From: Candidatus Vallotiella sp. (ex Adelges kitamiensis)
GTDB lineage: Bacteria; Pseudomonadota; Gammaproteobacteria; Burkholderiales; Burkholderiaceae
Direction: 5' to 3'
DNA: 64,000 bases
NCBI RefSeq assembly: GCF_020342435.1
Contig: NZ_CP080504.1
Span: 883,081 to 947,080, forward strand
The number at the start of each line of letters is the position of its first letter. Position 1 is the stretch's first letter. Shown in pieces: positions 20,928-30,738 of this stretch. A program made the position numbers and the translations under genes. Below the pieces are notes generated by a model. It ran no database searches and was not told the origin of the DNA. It was given only the letters and a program-made list of their open reading frames with translations.

Positions 20928-22172
20928 CTAGGTGCATAGGATTACACGCATAAAACGTCGCTTTCCGACCTGAATGATATATATGCCCGCCCCAAGCTTT
21001 AGCCCTTTGTCAATAATCGTAGTGCCATTTATTTTTACACCAGACTGTTCTATATTTCGAAATGCTTCACTGATAGATAAAACTAGACCAGTTTTTTTGA
21101 GTAAATGTCCGATCAGTAAGGGTGCACCACTCAACTTTATTTCCGAAATATCGTCGGGTATCCCCCCCTTTGCACGAAGATTAAAGTCTTCTAGAGCACG
21201 CTGTGCAGCAGCTTGAGAGTGGAAACGAGCAACAATTTCTTGCGCGAACAGAACCTTTAGTATGCGCGGGTTATAACCAGATCGTACCTTGTTCTGGAGG
21301 TCTACAATCTCATCAAGACTGCGAAATGAAAGAAGCTTAATATAACGCCACATTAGCGCATCTGAGATACTCATTAGCTTTCCAAATATCTCAGATGGTT
21401 TCTCATTAATACCGATATAGTTGTTCTTAGATTTAGACATTTTATTGACACCGTCTAGCCCCTCGAGCAGCGGCATCGTCATAATACATTGTGGCTCCTG
21501 CCCATACTGCCTCTGCAATTCTCGGCCCATTAATAGATTAAACTTCTGATCGGTACCGCCTATCTCAAGGTCTGACTGTAGCACAACTGAATCATACCCC
21601 TGCATCAGAGGATATAAAAATTCATGGATAGAAATTGGCACTCCGCTTTTAAAGCGCTTAGTAAAATCCTCACGTTCTAGCATACGCGCTACAGTATAGC
21701 GAGATGCAAGCTTAATCATACCATTAGCGCCTAGTGGCATTGACCATTCACTATTATAGCGAATCTCTGTTTTTTCAGAATCTAGAACTCGCACAGCTTG
21801 TTCTAGATAAGTTTTAGCATTGATCTCAATTTGTTCACAAGTGAGTGGCGGACGCGTCTGATTGCGCCCGGATGGATCACCAATTAACGAAGTGAAGTCA
21901 CCAATTAGGAAGATAATAGTATGACCAAGATCCTGAAACTGTCGCAGCTTGTTAAGCACTACAGTGTGTCCGATATGGATATCTGGTGCAGTTGGATCGA
22001 GTCCAAGCTTGATGCGCAACGGCCTTCCCGTTTGGACACTCTTTGCTAGTTTCCATGCAAATTCATCCTTAATAAGGAGCTCTTCGCAGCCATGTTGTGC
22101 CACGGCTAGCATAGCGCGAATTTCATCGGGAATAGATAGGTATGGAACAGAAATATTGGTCTCGGCACTCAT
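20928..22172 (-). CDS. tyrS: Tyrosyl-tRNA synthetase
   Basis: A class I synthetase charging tRNA(Tyr), 414 residues from the chosen start. An upstream in-frame ATG at 22181 adds MYV; homologues begin with MS, so the ATG at 22172 is preferred. The HIGH signature occurs as HIGH in APDIHIGHT and the KMSKS loop as NKMSKSKNN. The C-terminal S4-type RNA-binding domain (about the last 70 residues) includes IEQSGVKING. It is divergent from the M23 peptidase gene, with about 220 bases between them for two promoters. Intact. Confidence 0.95.
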   Translation of the reverse strand: MSAETNISVPYLSIPDEIRAMLAVAQHGCEELLIKDEFAWKLAKSVQTGRPLRIKLGLDPTAPDIHIGHTVVLNKLRQFQDLGHTIIFLIGDFTSLIGDPSGRNQTRPPLTCEQIEINAKTYLEQAVRVLDSEKTEIRYNSEWSMPLGANGMIKLASRYTVARMLEREDFTKRFKSGVPISIHEFLYPLMQGYDSVVLQSDLEIGGTDQKFNLLMGRELQRQYGQEPQCIMTMPLLEGLDGVNKMSKSKNNYIGINEKPSEIFGKLMSISDALMWRYIKLLSFRSLDEIVDLQNKVRSGYNPRILKVLFAQEIVARFHSQAAAQRALEDFNLRAKGGIPDDISEIKLSGAPLLIGHLLKKTGLVLSISEAFRNIEQSGVKINGTTIIDKGLKLGAGIYIIQVGKRRFMRVILCT

Positions 22173-22392
22173 TACATACATAATATAACGTACAGAGTCG
22201 CGTCACCTATCGCACCTCGCAACCCCGTCTCTCATAATTTTTAAGGGTATTATCGTATAGAAACTAAATTCTACGTGATGTAGCACCGCTTTTGGTAGGT
22301 TCTTATACTTACGTGCAACAGTATTGCATTTGCAACTCTACTTCACTTCATAGCACTATTAAATAATTTTTAACTTAAATATCCCCGCATCC
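22173..22392. promoter_or_regulatory. Divergent intergenic region tyrS / M23 peptidase
   Basis: About 220 bases separate the two divergent starts, so promoters for both must lie here or the genes share it. I cannot assign -35 and -10 boxes with confidence in this AT-rich DNA. Confidence 0.35.
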
Positions 22393-23415
22393 GTGAGCTT
22401 AAACACAATAATCCCATATTTTTTCGCCGCGGCATCTACGCTATCGATACCCGCGTATACGGTATATACGTCGGCTTACTCAATAGCTATGCCAGCTCAA
22501 GTTAACAGTAGCATGTTATGTAATATTAGCAAACATAGTGCAGCACCAAGCTTGTATTATGATTACACACTCGCCAAACTAACTTTCCCGACTAAACAGA
22601 TTTTATCTGGCGTACTTGATAGTCGGTTTGCTAGCGTGATGAGGCAAGCTGGCGTTTTAAGTAGCTCGATCGACGCTGCGATTGACGCACTGCCAAACAT
22701 ACGTACACTAGCTGGACCCTTTCGCGGGCAGCACTATCGCGTACTAGTTGGTGCGGTAGCCGGTGAACCACCTTATCATCGACGCATCCTCGTTCTTGAG
22801 GCCAAGGCAATTAACGGCCCGCCTATCCGCGCTATTTGGTACTGCCTACCGAACAAGTGTGACGGCAGTTTTTATAGTACTAATGGGCACTCATTGCAGC
22901 GAGCACTCAATCCCTGCCCTGTTGCGAAGGCGAGATTGTCATCGCGCTTCGGCGAGCGCATGCATCCAATTTCTGGACGCCACGCATTTCACAGTGGTGT
23001 TGATTGGGCTGCGCCAAGTGGTACACCAGTACGGGCAAGCGGATCTGGAATCGTTACATTTTTAGGGTGGCGACATGGTTATGGTAAGACAGTTGTCATA
23101 CGCCATATTCAACAATACGAGACTATGTATGCCCATCTATCTCGAACTCCTCTAAATCTAAAAGCTGGCAAGAAGATTGCTCGTGGTGATGTGATTGGCT
23201 ACGTTGGCAATACTGGCCGCGCAACTGGCCCGCATCTACATTATGAGGTACGGCATCAAGGCCATCGCTTGAACCCGCTCTCAGCATCAGTTGGTAAACC
23301 TGCAGCATTGAGAGGTACTACATTACATGCATTTAAGCGATATTTAGCTAATCTTTTATCTGATAGCAATATCCTATCACGGTCGCATATTACACCAGAA
23401 TGCTCACAGTCTTAA
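22393..23415 (+). CDS. M23-family (LytM-type) peptidoglycan endopeptidase
   Basis: A probable secreted murein DD-endopeptidase of 340 residues. The C-terminal M23 domain (about 195-300) has the complete zinc site: His200 and Asp204 in HSGVD, the catalytic His281 and His283 in HLHYE. The N-terminal part resembles the OapA/Csd3-like region in front of M23 domains but is shorter than in Burkholderia homologues (often above 400 residues), so it may have been trimmed. The frame opens with GTG at 22393; a hydrophobic stretch follows that may act as a signal peptide. The true start is uncertain. It is divergent from tyrS, as in Burkholderia. Confidence 0.85.
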   Translation: MSLNTIIPYFFAAASTLSIPAYTVYTSAYSIAMPAQVNSSMLCNISKHSAAPSLYYDYTLAKLTFPTKQILSGVLDSRFASVMRQAGVLSSSIDAAIDALPNIRTLAGPFRGQHYRVLVGAVAGEPPYHRRILVLEAKAINGPPIRAIWYCLPNKCDGSFYSTNGHSLQRALNPCPVAKARLSSRFGERMHPISGRHAFHSGVDWAAPSGTPVRASGSGIVTFLGWRHGYGKTVVIRHIQQYETMYAHLSRTPLNLKAGKKIARGDVIGYVGNTGRATGPHLHYEVRHQGHRLNPLSASVGKPAALRGTTLHAFKRYLANLLSDSNILSRSHITPECSQS

Positions 23416-23732
23416 TGTCTAGCAGAATTGAAGGGCATTAGATATTAGCACAGCATCTTGCGCGAACTTGAATTCACTAGATTAGTTCTAAAGCCTTTTT
23501 TCTTAAAAAACTAAGTAAAACTTTTAGCACTAGGAGATAATGGACAGTGCCCCCAAATAAGACTTGGGGGCACTCACGCTATATATTATGTAGCTAAAGA
23601 CGTTACTTGATAAACTTTTCTATACAATACGTGTTCTTGACCAAATTAAAACATTAAGGATAATTTAACTTTGGTGTATACATCTTTTTTACCGAAATAG
23701 CCCGACTGACTTATTGCTGTAAAGCAGGTATA
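23416..23732. other. Short gene-free stretch between M23 gene and erpA
   Basis: About 317 bases. In Burkholderia anmK lies here; I see no remnant of it. It contains the strong hairpin 23546-23574. Confidence 0.55.
23546..23574. terminator. Perfect 11-bp hairpin between convergent genes
   Basis: AGTGCCCCCAA and TTGGGGGCACT pair perfectly around a 7-base loop, midway between the convergent M23 gene and erpA. The position is right for a two-way terminator. A U tract is missing on the + strand. Confidence 0.6.
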
Positions 23733-24098
23733 TCATACTGAGAACGATGAACCACAACCACAAGTAGTGATCGCATTTGGGTTCTTAATTATAAATTGAG
23801 CTCCGTTTAAGTCGTCTTTATAATCGATTTCGGCACCTATCAAGTACTGATAACTCATCGAGTCAATTAACAGTTGAACACCGTTTTTATCTATTACAGT
23901 ATCATCCTCGTTAACCTGCTCGTCGAATGTAAAACCGTATTGAAACCCAGAACAGCCACCACCTCGAACAAATACTCGAAGCTTTAGTTCTGGGTTAGCT
24001 TCTTCATCAATTAACTGTTTTACTTTATCGGCGGCTGCATCTGTAAAAAAAAGTGGGACTGGTATCTCAATTACGGGGATATCAGTCATAGCTTTCAT
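23733..24098 (-). CDS. erpA: A-type iron-sulfur carrier ErpA
   Basis: ErpA passes [Fe-S] clusters to apoproteins such as isoprenoid enzymes. The three cluster cysteines are Cys49 (GGGCSGFQ), Cys113 and Cys115 (CGCGSSFSV). The frame can start from a TTG at 24113, but a strong GGAGGA sits just before the ATG at 24098, giving 121 residues. In Burkholderia argC lies between erpA and rpsI; here only 133 bases remain. Intact. Confidence 0.95.
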   Translation of the reverse strand: MKAMTDIPVIEIPVPLFFTDAAADKVKQLIDEEANPELKLRVFVRGGGCSGFQYGFTFDEQVNEDDTVIDKNGVQLLIDSMSYQYLIGAEIDYKDDLNGAQFIIKNPNAITTCGCGSSFSV

Positions 24099-24231
24099 TA
24101 ACTCTTCCTCCAATGTCTTAATGCTGTTCTAGTCTAGAGCTGTTATATAACAGCGATTTAGACTATAAAACCAGCAGTTTTTACGCGACGCCAGAATTTT
24201 GCGTGCGATTTATTATGGCACGCGTACTTAC

Positions 24232-24624
24232 TTAGCGCTTAGAAAACTGCTTACGACGCCGCGCTTTATGCAAACCTACTTTTTTACGTTCGACTTCACG
24301 CGCATCTCGGGTCACAAAGCCGGCTTTTGACAAAATTGGCTTTAGCGTCTCGTCGTAATCGATTAATGCCCGGGTAATACCATGGCGCACAGCGCCAGCC
24401 TGGCCGGTTTCACCACCACCAATGACGTTGACTTTAATATCAAAAGTATTTATATAGTTTACAAGATTTAGTGGTTGACATACGATCATTAACGATGTCT
24501 CTCGTGAGAAATAATCAGCAATAAGCTGGCCGTTAACAACGATATCACCTTTACCCGACTTAATAAACACGCGAGCCACCGCGCTTTTTCTGCGGCCGGT
24601 ACCGTAGTTCCAATTTCCGATCAT
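24232..24624 (-). CDS. rpsI: 30S ribosomal protein S9
   Basis: A 130-residue small-subunit protein whose C-terminal tail reaches the P-site tRNA. It has the family signature [19 protein letters not shown] and the basic end KRRKQFSKR. rplM precedes it by 14 bases, the universal rplM-rpsI operon. Complete. Confidence 0.97.
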   Translation of the reverse strand: MIGNWNYGTGRRKSAVARVFIKSGKGDIVVNGQLIADYFSRETSLMIVCQPLNLVNYINTFDIKVNVIGGGETGQAGAVRHGITRALIDYDETLKPILSKAGFVTRDAREVERKKVGLHKARRRKQFSKR

Positions 24625-24638
24625 CTGACCTTGGCTCC

Positions 24639-25067
24639 TTAGATCTCGAGTGCTTGCGGTTGTTGCGCGGTATGTGGGTGCGTCACGTCTGCGTAGACCT
24701 TTAATTTTTTAATCATTGCGTATCCAAGTGGACCTCTCGGTAGCATACCCTTGACAGCTTTTTCCAGTGCTCTGCCCGGAAAACGCTCTTGCATCTTGCT
24801 AAAAACTGTTTCATAGATGCCACCCGGATAGCCAGAGTGGCAGTAGTACTTCTTGCTAGTCATTTTTTTGCCAGTAACTTTTATCTTTCTAGCATTAACG
24901 ACGACAATAAAATCACCGGTATCAACGTGCGGCGTGAACTCAGGCTTATGCTTGCCACGAAGGCGATGTGCTACCTTACTAGCAATACGGCCGAGTACCT
25001 TATCCGTCGCGTCAATCACGTACCATTCACGCTTTACCTCATGGGCTTTGGCGGAAAACGTTTTCAT
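24639..25067 (-). CDS. rplM: 50S ribosomal protein L13
   Basis: A 142-residue early-assembly large-subunit protein. It begins [11 protein letters not shown] and carries [14 protein letters not shown] and the [14 protein letters not shown] signature. First gene of the rplM-rpsI operon; transcription must start in the AT-rich spacer upstream (25068 onward). Complete and of usual length. Confidence 0.97.
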   Translation of the reverse strand: MKTFSAKAHEVKREWYVIDATDKVLGRIASKVAHRLRGKHKPEFTPHVDTGDFIVVVNARKIKVTGKKMTSKKYYCHSGYPGGIYETVFSKMQERFPGRALEKAVKGMLPRGPLGYAMIKKLKVYADVTHPHTAQQPQALEI

Positions 25068-25433
25068 GATCGTTCCAAATTAGATGCTTTGCTTTTCTTT
25101 AGTCCTACTGATAGATGCGCATTATGGCATGGCTCAGGTTTTCTATAATTTTCCCCATGGGAATTTAGGGAAAAGTTCTATAAAGGAAATTGAAAGTTAT
25201 TTGCTACCCCAGCTATAATCTTTCTTAGAAAATAAAAGAGGGCCTTAACGCTTTCGTTGGATTTACCAAAGGTAAAAACTTTAGGTTAACTAATATTAGA
25301 CATTATAGAACCTACGCTAAGCAGTCGCAAGAAAAACTATATTTCGACTTGCTGATATCACGCGTAATATTAGAGTATTACTCTAAAAATATAATGTTTT
25401 ATCTTTAATTAACCACCTAATAATTCCACTCAA

Positions 25434-25442
25434 TAGAGCGGC
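25434..25442 (+). repeat. Copy 3 of the 9-base motif TAGAGCGGC
   Basis: Same nine bases as at 9013, 50 bases before the fourth copy. Confidence 0.35.
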
Positions 25443-25483
25443 CCTAAGTAAAGCTTTTCTCTAAAAATTTCAAACTCTAATAG

Positions 25484-25492
25484 TAGAGCGGC
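25484..25492 (+). repeat. Copy 4 of the 9-base motif TAGAGCGGC
   Basis: Same nine bases as at 9013; exactly 50 bases after copy 3. Confidence 0.35.
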
Positions 25493-25820
25493 ATCTTTTT
25501 TTAAAGAGCCTAGCTTATAGCAACTATAATAAAAATTTGTTCTTTATTACTAAGAATTATAAAGTACGTAAATAAAGCACAAAATGCGTGATAAAATAAG
25601 TAACTAATGCCTCCTAAATGGAAGCAAATAACAGATATTCGCTTTTTTAAAAGCGCCTATAAATTAATTAAGAGATGGAAATAGTTCAACCAAAGTGCTA
25701 GGGTTAAATAACGTACGACATTATTAATTTCAAAAAGCCATTAGATTTTAGCGTTTGTAATATCATAGTTAGGGCCATGTATCCCATACTTACATCTAAC
25801 AATCACGAAGTACACTATCA

Positions 25821-25842
25821 ACTTCTCTTATATAAGAGAAGT
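25821..25842. terminator. Perfect 22-bp palindrome downstream of rnpB
   Basis: ACTTCTCTTAT is followed directly by its reverse complement ATAAGAGAAGT, with no spacer. It lies about 60 bases past the 3' end of the RNase P RNA (read on -), so it may act as a terminator hairpin, though it lacks a clear U tract. Confidence 0.45.
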
Positions 25843-25900
25843 ATAATTTCACGCTGAAAGCAAAGTTTAGTTTTTATGAAGACGGCACTTTTTTAAAAGA

Positions 25901-26309
25901 CACAAAGCAGACCGGTAAGCCGGATTCTGTGCGCGCACCAGTAATATTCCAATGCGCGTGACAGCCATTCCTCTAGGCGCCTCATTACTGAGGCGCTCAA
26001 GCTTCCTACCCACAGACTAGAATAGGGCCTATTCTTGCGCTTTGCTGTAGCGCGCACCTGCTTATTTGGAATTGCTCCAGGTGGAGGTTACACTGCCGAA
26101 ATGCGTTGCCGCAGCCGCGGTGCGCTTTTACCGCACCGTTTCACCCTTACCTGATCCTAACCTGCTAGGCCATCGGCGGTTTGCTTTCTGTTGCCCTATT
26201 CCGCGTGTTGCCACGGATGGCTGTTAGCCATCACCCTGCCCTATGGAGTCCGGACTTTCCTCGTCTTCACTTGATGCGTGGAAGACGCGACTGTCTAGCC
26301 TACTTTGCA
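25901..26309 (-). ncRNA. rnpB: RNase P RNA (class A)
   Basis: The catalytic RNA that removes 5' leaders from pre-tRNAs. On the - strand the universal GAGGAAAGTCCGGACTCC lies near the 5' end, and helix P1 closes the molecule: CAAAGUAGGC at the 5' end pairs over 10 bases with GUCUGCUUUG at the 3' end. Other hallmarks are ATAGGGCAGGGTG, the conserved GGGTGAAACGGTGCGGTAAAAG region and the 3' AGAATCCGGCTTACCGG. Size of about 409 bases fits class A. Ends are set from P1 and may be off by a few bases. Confidence 0.96.
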
Positions 26310-26636
26310 AGCCTCCATTTTAACACAGATAGGATAAGTTAGCCCTAGCTGATGAAAAATATCTTAACAGCTAAGCAGAACTGCGAATTTAAGTCTAGCG
26401 CGGCAGAAGTAGTCAAATGCGACATATCGGACTTTAGAGTACATCTACATGGTACCCACATTGCCACAGGGGGATTATTCCGGCTTTTATCTCGTATATT
26501 CTAGTAATAATAAGCTGATCTATGAATATTAGGCATTTTTCCGGAGAAGCCTCTATGCTATCTTAGACAACTTAAACTATAGTCTTGACATAGATTTTTC
26601 TATATATTGCATAGCAATAACTAACCAACATACTTA
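26310..26636. other. Gene-free stretch between rnpB and pyrC
   Basis: About 330 bases without a recognised gene. The rnpB promoter should be at its left end. The small protein gene often found here in Burkholderia is not visible. Confidence 0.5.
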
Positions 26637-27734
26637 TTATCGCAACTTCCAGCTGAGATCTTTACCGGGCTTAAACACCACCACGCCAAGGCTATCTGCG
26701 TCGACATCTTCGGGCAATACCCAACTCGTACGCTCAAGAGTTACTGTATCCGTAGAGCGTGGTAATCCATAAAAGTCGGAGCCATAAAAGCTTGCAAAAC
26801 CCTCTAAGCGACGTAAGGCACCAGCTTTATCAAAGGCTTGTGCGTATAGCTCAAGCGCGTGTGGTGCTGTATAACAACCAGCACAGCCACATGGGTTTTC
26901 CTTCAGGCTCTGCGGGTGTGGCGCGCTGTCAGTTCCAAGGAAAAATCTCGGATGACCCGAAATAGCCGCCTCGACGAGTGCTAAGCGGTGCGTTTCTCTC
27001 TTAAAGACGGGAAGACAGTAATAATGTGGTCGAATACCACCGACTAGTATTGCATTGCGATTTAGTAGTAAGTGATGAGCGGTTATAGTTGCGCCTAGCA
27101 TGCCCGGTTCTGCATCTGCGTCGCGCACATACTCCACTGCGCTGCGTGTCGTAATATGTTCAAATACTACTTTAAGCGCAGGAAAATCACGCCGCAATGG
27201 CTCAAGTACTTGGTCTATAAACACCTCTTCACGATCAAACACGTCGATTGACGGGTCCGTCACCTCACCATGAATTAGTAAAGGTAGACTATTTTGCTGC
27301 ATTGCCTCTAGTGTCACTACACAGTGTCGTAAGTCTGTGACACCGGCATTTGAATTAGTTGTTGTGCCAGCCGGATAGAGCTTTACGCCATGCACGAAGC
27401 CACTTTCGCAAGCTCGCCGCACTTCATCCGGCGACATATTATCAGTCAGATATAGCGTCATCAGAGGTTCGAACGCAACACCAGGTCCTTGCGCGGGACG
27501 CGCAGCAAGGATCCTCTGCCGATAAGAGGCAGCCTGCGCAGTCGTAGTAACTGGCGGATTTAGATTCGGCATGATAATCGCTCGGCCGAACTGCCGAGCA
27601 GTGTGGGGTAGCACTGTCTCAAGCAGCGCGCCATCACGCACATGTACATGCCAATCATCAGGACGGGCGAGATTTAACACAGACATGCCCGAGGAGCTGA
27701 AACTAGCTTTGATGGATTGGTCTAGGCTATTCAT
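26637..27734 (-). CDS. pyrC: Dihydroorotase
   Basis: The zinc enzyme of de novo pyrimidine synthesis that closes carbamoyl-aspartate to dihydroorotate; class II (PyrC) type, 365 residues. Zinc-binding DDWHVHVRDG, the lysine that is carboxylated in GVKLYPAG, HGEVTD, the FEHITT histidine and GTDSAPH with the catalytic Asp are all present. The frame also opens at a TTG (27746), but the ATG at 27734 is preferred; neither has a good ribosome site. Isolated gene, with eroded DNA on the upstream side. Confidence 0.93.
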   Translation of the reverse strand: MNSLDQSIKASFSSSGMSVLNLARPDDWHVHVRDGALLETVLPHTARQFGRAIIMPNLNPPVTTTAQAASYRQRILAARPAQGPGVAFEPLMTLYLTDNMSPDEVRRACESGFVHGVKLYPAGTTTNSNAGVTDLRHCVVTLEAMQQNSLPLLIHGEVTDPSIDVFDREEVFIDQVLEPLRRDFPALKVVFEHITTRSAVEYVRDADAEPGMLGATITAHHLLLNRNAILVGGIRPHYYCLPVFKRETHRLALVEAAISGHPRFFLGTDSAPHPQSLKENPCGCAGCYTAPHALELYAQAFDKAGALRRLEGFASFYGSDFYGLPRSTDTVTLERTSWVLPEDVDADSLGVVVFKPGKDLSWKLR

Positions 27735-29111
27735 ATCGATCTGCAATTGAGCGTGCTAAGGCCCGCTTTTGCTCATGCAACATATACTGCCACCCTAGCT
27801 TAGGCTCCTTAAATTGAGTATTGTCGGCGCTTTACAAGACGTAACTTTAGCAGGTCTTAAGTTTTTCGGCATTATGTTTTAAGGATTGAGCATCTTTGTA
27901 GAATCTTCATGGACTTGCAGGTGTTAGAGACCTTTCGGGTTGACAAATAAAATGGAAGCACGCATATTTCATGGCTACTAAGAATTTAGTTAGAGCTTTA
28001 CTACACTATTATCTGTTTTAGCTTGATCTATTAAGCCAAGGAATTATATTCCGGACACAAATGTGATCTATAGAGTATGTGTCAGAACTTTTCTATATGT
28101 ACTTGTTAATCGGCATGCAATACAAATATTAAACACGCGCTTTATATACAGATTCTGCAGCACCTAAGAAAGAGTTTTATCATCCTAATAAACTATAAAA
28201 AAGTCGTTTGAGACATTTCAAACATCTTATACGCTCTATTTCTTATCGCAGCATATTTAACTTCTCGATGTTAAAGTAGTAGATATTTCAAATGATTAAA
28301 TTACCTCATATATAGCGGCTTATTTAATAGAGTATTTAGACTAGAAGATCGATACTACTATATGACATAAAGTAAATAGTATTTACCAGCCTAGTAGACA
28401 AGCTCAGAGAGCTGCCGAACAAACAGTGCTACTAAAGTAGCGAAATACCAGGAACGAGAGTTCATCACTAAAGACACGATCCTAATAGTACGCCCTTAGG
28501 GTTATAGATTTTGCGTGGTATGACACTGTTTTAAAATTACTGATAAAAACTCCTTAGAGGATATCAGCGCTGTCGGATTTATACGTTGTTAGAAGCAGAT
28601 GCGTCTCTACTCGTTTTTTATATTTTCAAGTAATATCAGCACTATATAAAATTTTCCTATTTTTACGCACGGTTCAGCATCGCCCCACATTACATCAAGT
28701 GGAAACTTGACTAAAACAATGGTTTTAATTTAGAACAGCTTAAGAAGACTGAGGAATAACACAGACATAAGTTTTATTCAGAAAATTAGATCAATACAAA
28801 TATTCGCTTAAGAATACTCCACCTAATTTCTCTTTAGTAAAATAGAAGTGGGGGGGTGACGGTATACTAAAATCGACATAGGATTATCTTTAATAAAGGT
28901 CCTATAGCGTGCATTTAAACGGACGAACAGCTATTACTTCATTTAGATGAAGTAATGCAACAGTAGTTTGTGTTCCGTACACTATACTAAATTCAGAAAA
29001 TTAGGAAAATTTGTCATCAGTATGCCAAGACTCATTAGCTAGTTATCACCTGTTAATTGCATCATATTCAGCTCATTAATGCTTGACCTGAATACACATA
29101 AGATATAACAA
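27735..29111. other. 1.4 kb gene-free stretch between pyrC and gltL
   Basis: AT-rich, stop-rich in all frames. I found no readable remnant. It contains an inverted repeat at 28933-28956 and a run of seven G at 28850-28856. Confidence 0.55.
28933..28956. repeat. Inverted repeat ATTACTTCAT / ATGAAGTAAT
   Basis: A perfect 10-bp stem with a TTAG loop, about 155 bases beyond the end of gltL (read on -). AT-rich; doubtful terminator. Confidence 0.4.
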
Positions 29112-29837
29112 TTAATTTAGGATCTTAGCTAGAAAACTTTTCGCGCGAGCTGATTTAGGATGTGCAAAAAAGTCTTCTTTACGATTATCCTCAACAATCA
29201 TCCCTTGATCCATAAAAATAACTCGATGCGCAACCTTTTTTGCGAAGGCCATTTCGTGTGTTACGCATATCATTGTCATTCCCTCTTGCGCTAGTTCGAC
29301 TATCACATCCAGGACTTCATTGATTATCTCTGTATAAAGAGCCGAGGTCGGTTCATCGAACAACATTGCGATCGGGTCCATCGATAAAGCACGTGCGATC
29401 GCTACGCGCTGCTGCTGACCACCCGATAATTTCCCGGGATATTTGTTAGCATGCATCTTTAGACCAACGCGATCGAGCAACTTTAGTCCTTTAGAGATCG
29501 CTTTGTCTTTCGATCGACCAAGCACCTTAATCTGAGCAAGCACAAGATTTTCGGTGATTGATAGGTGCGGGAACAGTTCAAAATTCTGGAATACCATCCC
29601 GATTTTTGTGCGTAGCCTTGATAGGCTTATCTTAGAATCACTAACTGATTGCTCATTGATTCTAATCTCGCCTCTCTGAAAAGGTTCTAGTCCATTAAAT
29701 GTCTTAATTAACGTCGATTTTCCTGATCCTGACGGGCCACACACAACAATCACCTCTCCTTTCTTGATCTCAGCCGAGCAATTTTTTAGTACCTGGAAAG
29801 TGCTATACCATTTTGAAACATTCTTAATCGAAATCAT
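29112..29837 (-). CDS. gltL: Glutamate/aspartate ABC transporter ATP-binding protein, probably non-functional
   Basis: Closest by eye to GltL, the ATPase of the GltIJKL importer; 241 residues. Walker [10 protein letters not shown] (34-42), Q-loop FQNFELFPH, signature LSGGQQQR (137-144), Walker [10 protein letters not shown] (159-167) and H-loop CVTHEM are kept. The D-loop, normally SALDPE, reads SALYTE: Asp168 is Tyr and Pro169 is Thr. That aspartate is nearly invariant in ABC ATPases. No gene for the binding protein or permeases is readable between it and gdhA, where gltI, gltJ and gltK sit in Burkholderia. It looks like an open frame on its way to a pseudogene, or an ATPase shared with another permease. 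Confidence 0.88.
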   Translation of the reverse strand: MISIKNVSKWYSTFQVLKNCSAEIKKGEVIVVCGPSGSGKSTLIKTFNGLEPFQRGEIRINEQSVSDSKISLSRLRTKIGMVFQNFELFPHLSITENLVLAQIKVLGRSKDKAISKGLKLLDRVGLKMHANKYPGKLSGGQQQRVAIARALSMDPIAMLFDEPTSALYTEIINEVLDVIVELAQEGMTMICVTHEMAFAKKVAHRVIFMDQGMIVEDNRKEDFFAHPKSARAKSFLAKILN

Positions 29838-30738
29838 CTATTGATCTTTTATGTAACCCCCGATTTCACCATGAAAATCACAAAATATCAGCATTATCTT
29901 GACGATAATACTTATTATGATGCTCATAATTTTCAGAAGCTCGAAAAATCTATAGCGTCAATCATATAAGACAGAAAAACACCTTCAACATGTCAAGCAT
30001 CAGTAAAGGAGGCGCTATCGAGCACGAGGCATACTAGGCTGAGCAAACATCACTTTCTTTTATACTATATATCTTAGCAATAAGCTGGATATTTTCAGTC
30101 ATGCTTTATCTCGACCTATGAAGTGGTAACTATCGTCGATATAAGATAAATATTAATGTTAGAAACATATTTAGCATTTTCCGAAATAGCAGATCCAAAA
30201 ATCAATAGTTAACGCTATATTTGAATGATGAATAAATTTTTAAAATTTGAGGGTCTGTAGCAAGGTAAAATACCTACCGCTAAGCGTACGTCGCGCGACG
30301 CGCCCAGATTTACTTAGGCTGCCATATAATCCCCGGTTAGCCATTTGTTCATGCAGACGTCTATTAACATCAAATAAAAGACGAGATTACTCACACAGAT
30401 AAATAACACTACAATCGTATTCCTAGTCTTATGTTAGCTAGTCTAGATAAATTTATTAACTTATCAATTAGAATTAGATTATAGAAATATGCAAATTACG
30501 ATGGTAACGCTATCATCTGACCGAACCTTCATAGAAAAAACAGAAGACATGCCTAGAGATAGGATGTCTTCTGTTTTAGTTTAAATATTAGAAAATAACT
30601 AGAAACAAATAAAAGGATCTAAGTTATTAATCTGAAACTCTTATATTCCTTAGTTTCACCAATTACTTGTACCATTTTATACGGTGCTATACCGCTACGT
30701 TTGCCTTTAATGACAGCAGTAAAGTAAAAATTAGTCAA
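29838..30738. other. Gap where gltI, gltJ and gltK would be expected
   Basis: About 900 bases between gltL and gdhA. Burkholderia has gdhA-gltI-gltJ-gltK-gltL in this order (about 2.5 kb for the three missing genes). I could not read remnants, so most was probably deleted. A clear terminator for gdhA lies at 30537-30577. Confidence 0.55.
30537..30577 (-). terminator. Intrinsic terminator after gdhA
   Basis: AAAACAGAAGACAT and ATGTCTTCTGTTTT form a 14-bp stem, extended by an inner CCTA/TAGG pair with a GAGA-type loop. Read on the - strand, the stem ends in a run of T (complement of the A run at 30535-30540). It lies about 160 bases past the gdhA stop. Confidence 0.75.

Larger units (their letters stand above)
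25068..25900. other. AT-rich gene-free stretch between rplM and rnpB
   Basis: About 830 bases without a gene. It holds two copies of the TAGAGCGGC motif (25434, 25484) and a perfect 22-bp palindrome (25821-25842) just after the RNase P RNA 3' end. The promoter of rplM should lie in its left part. Confidence 0.55.
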
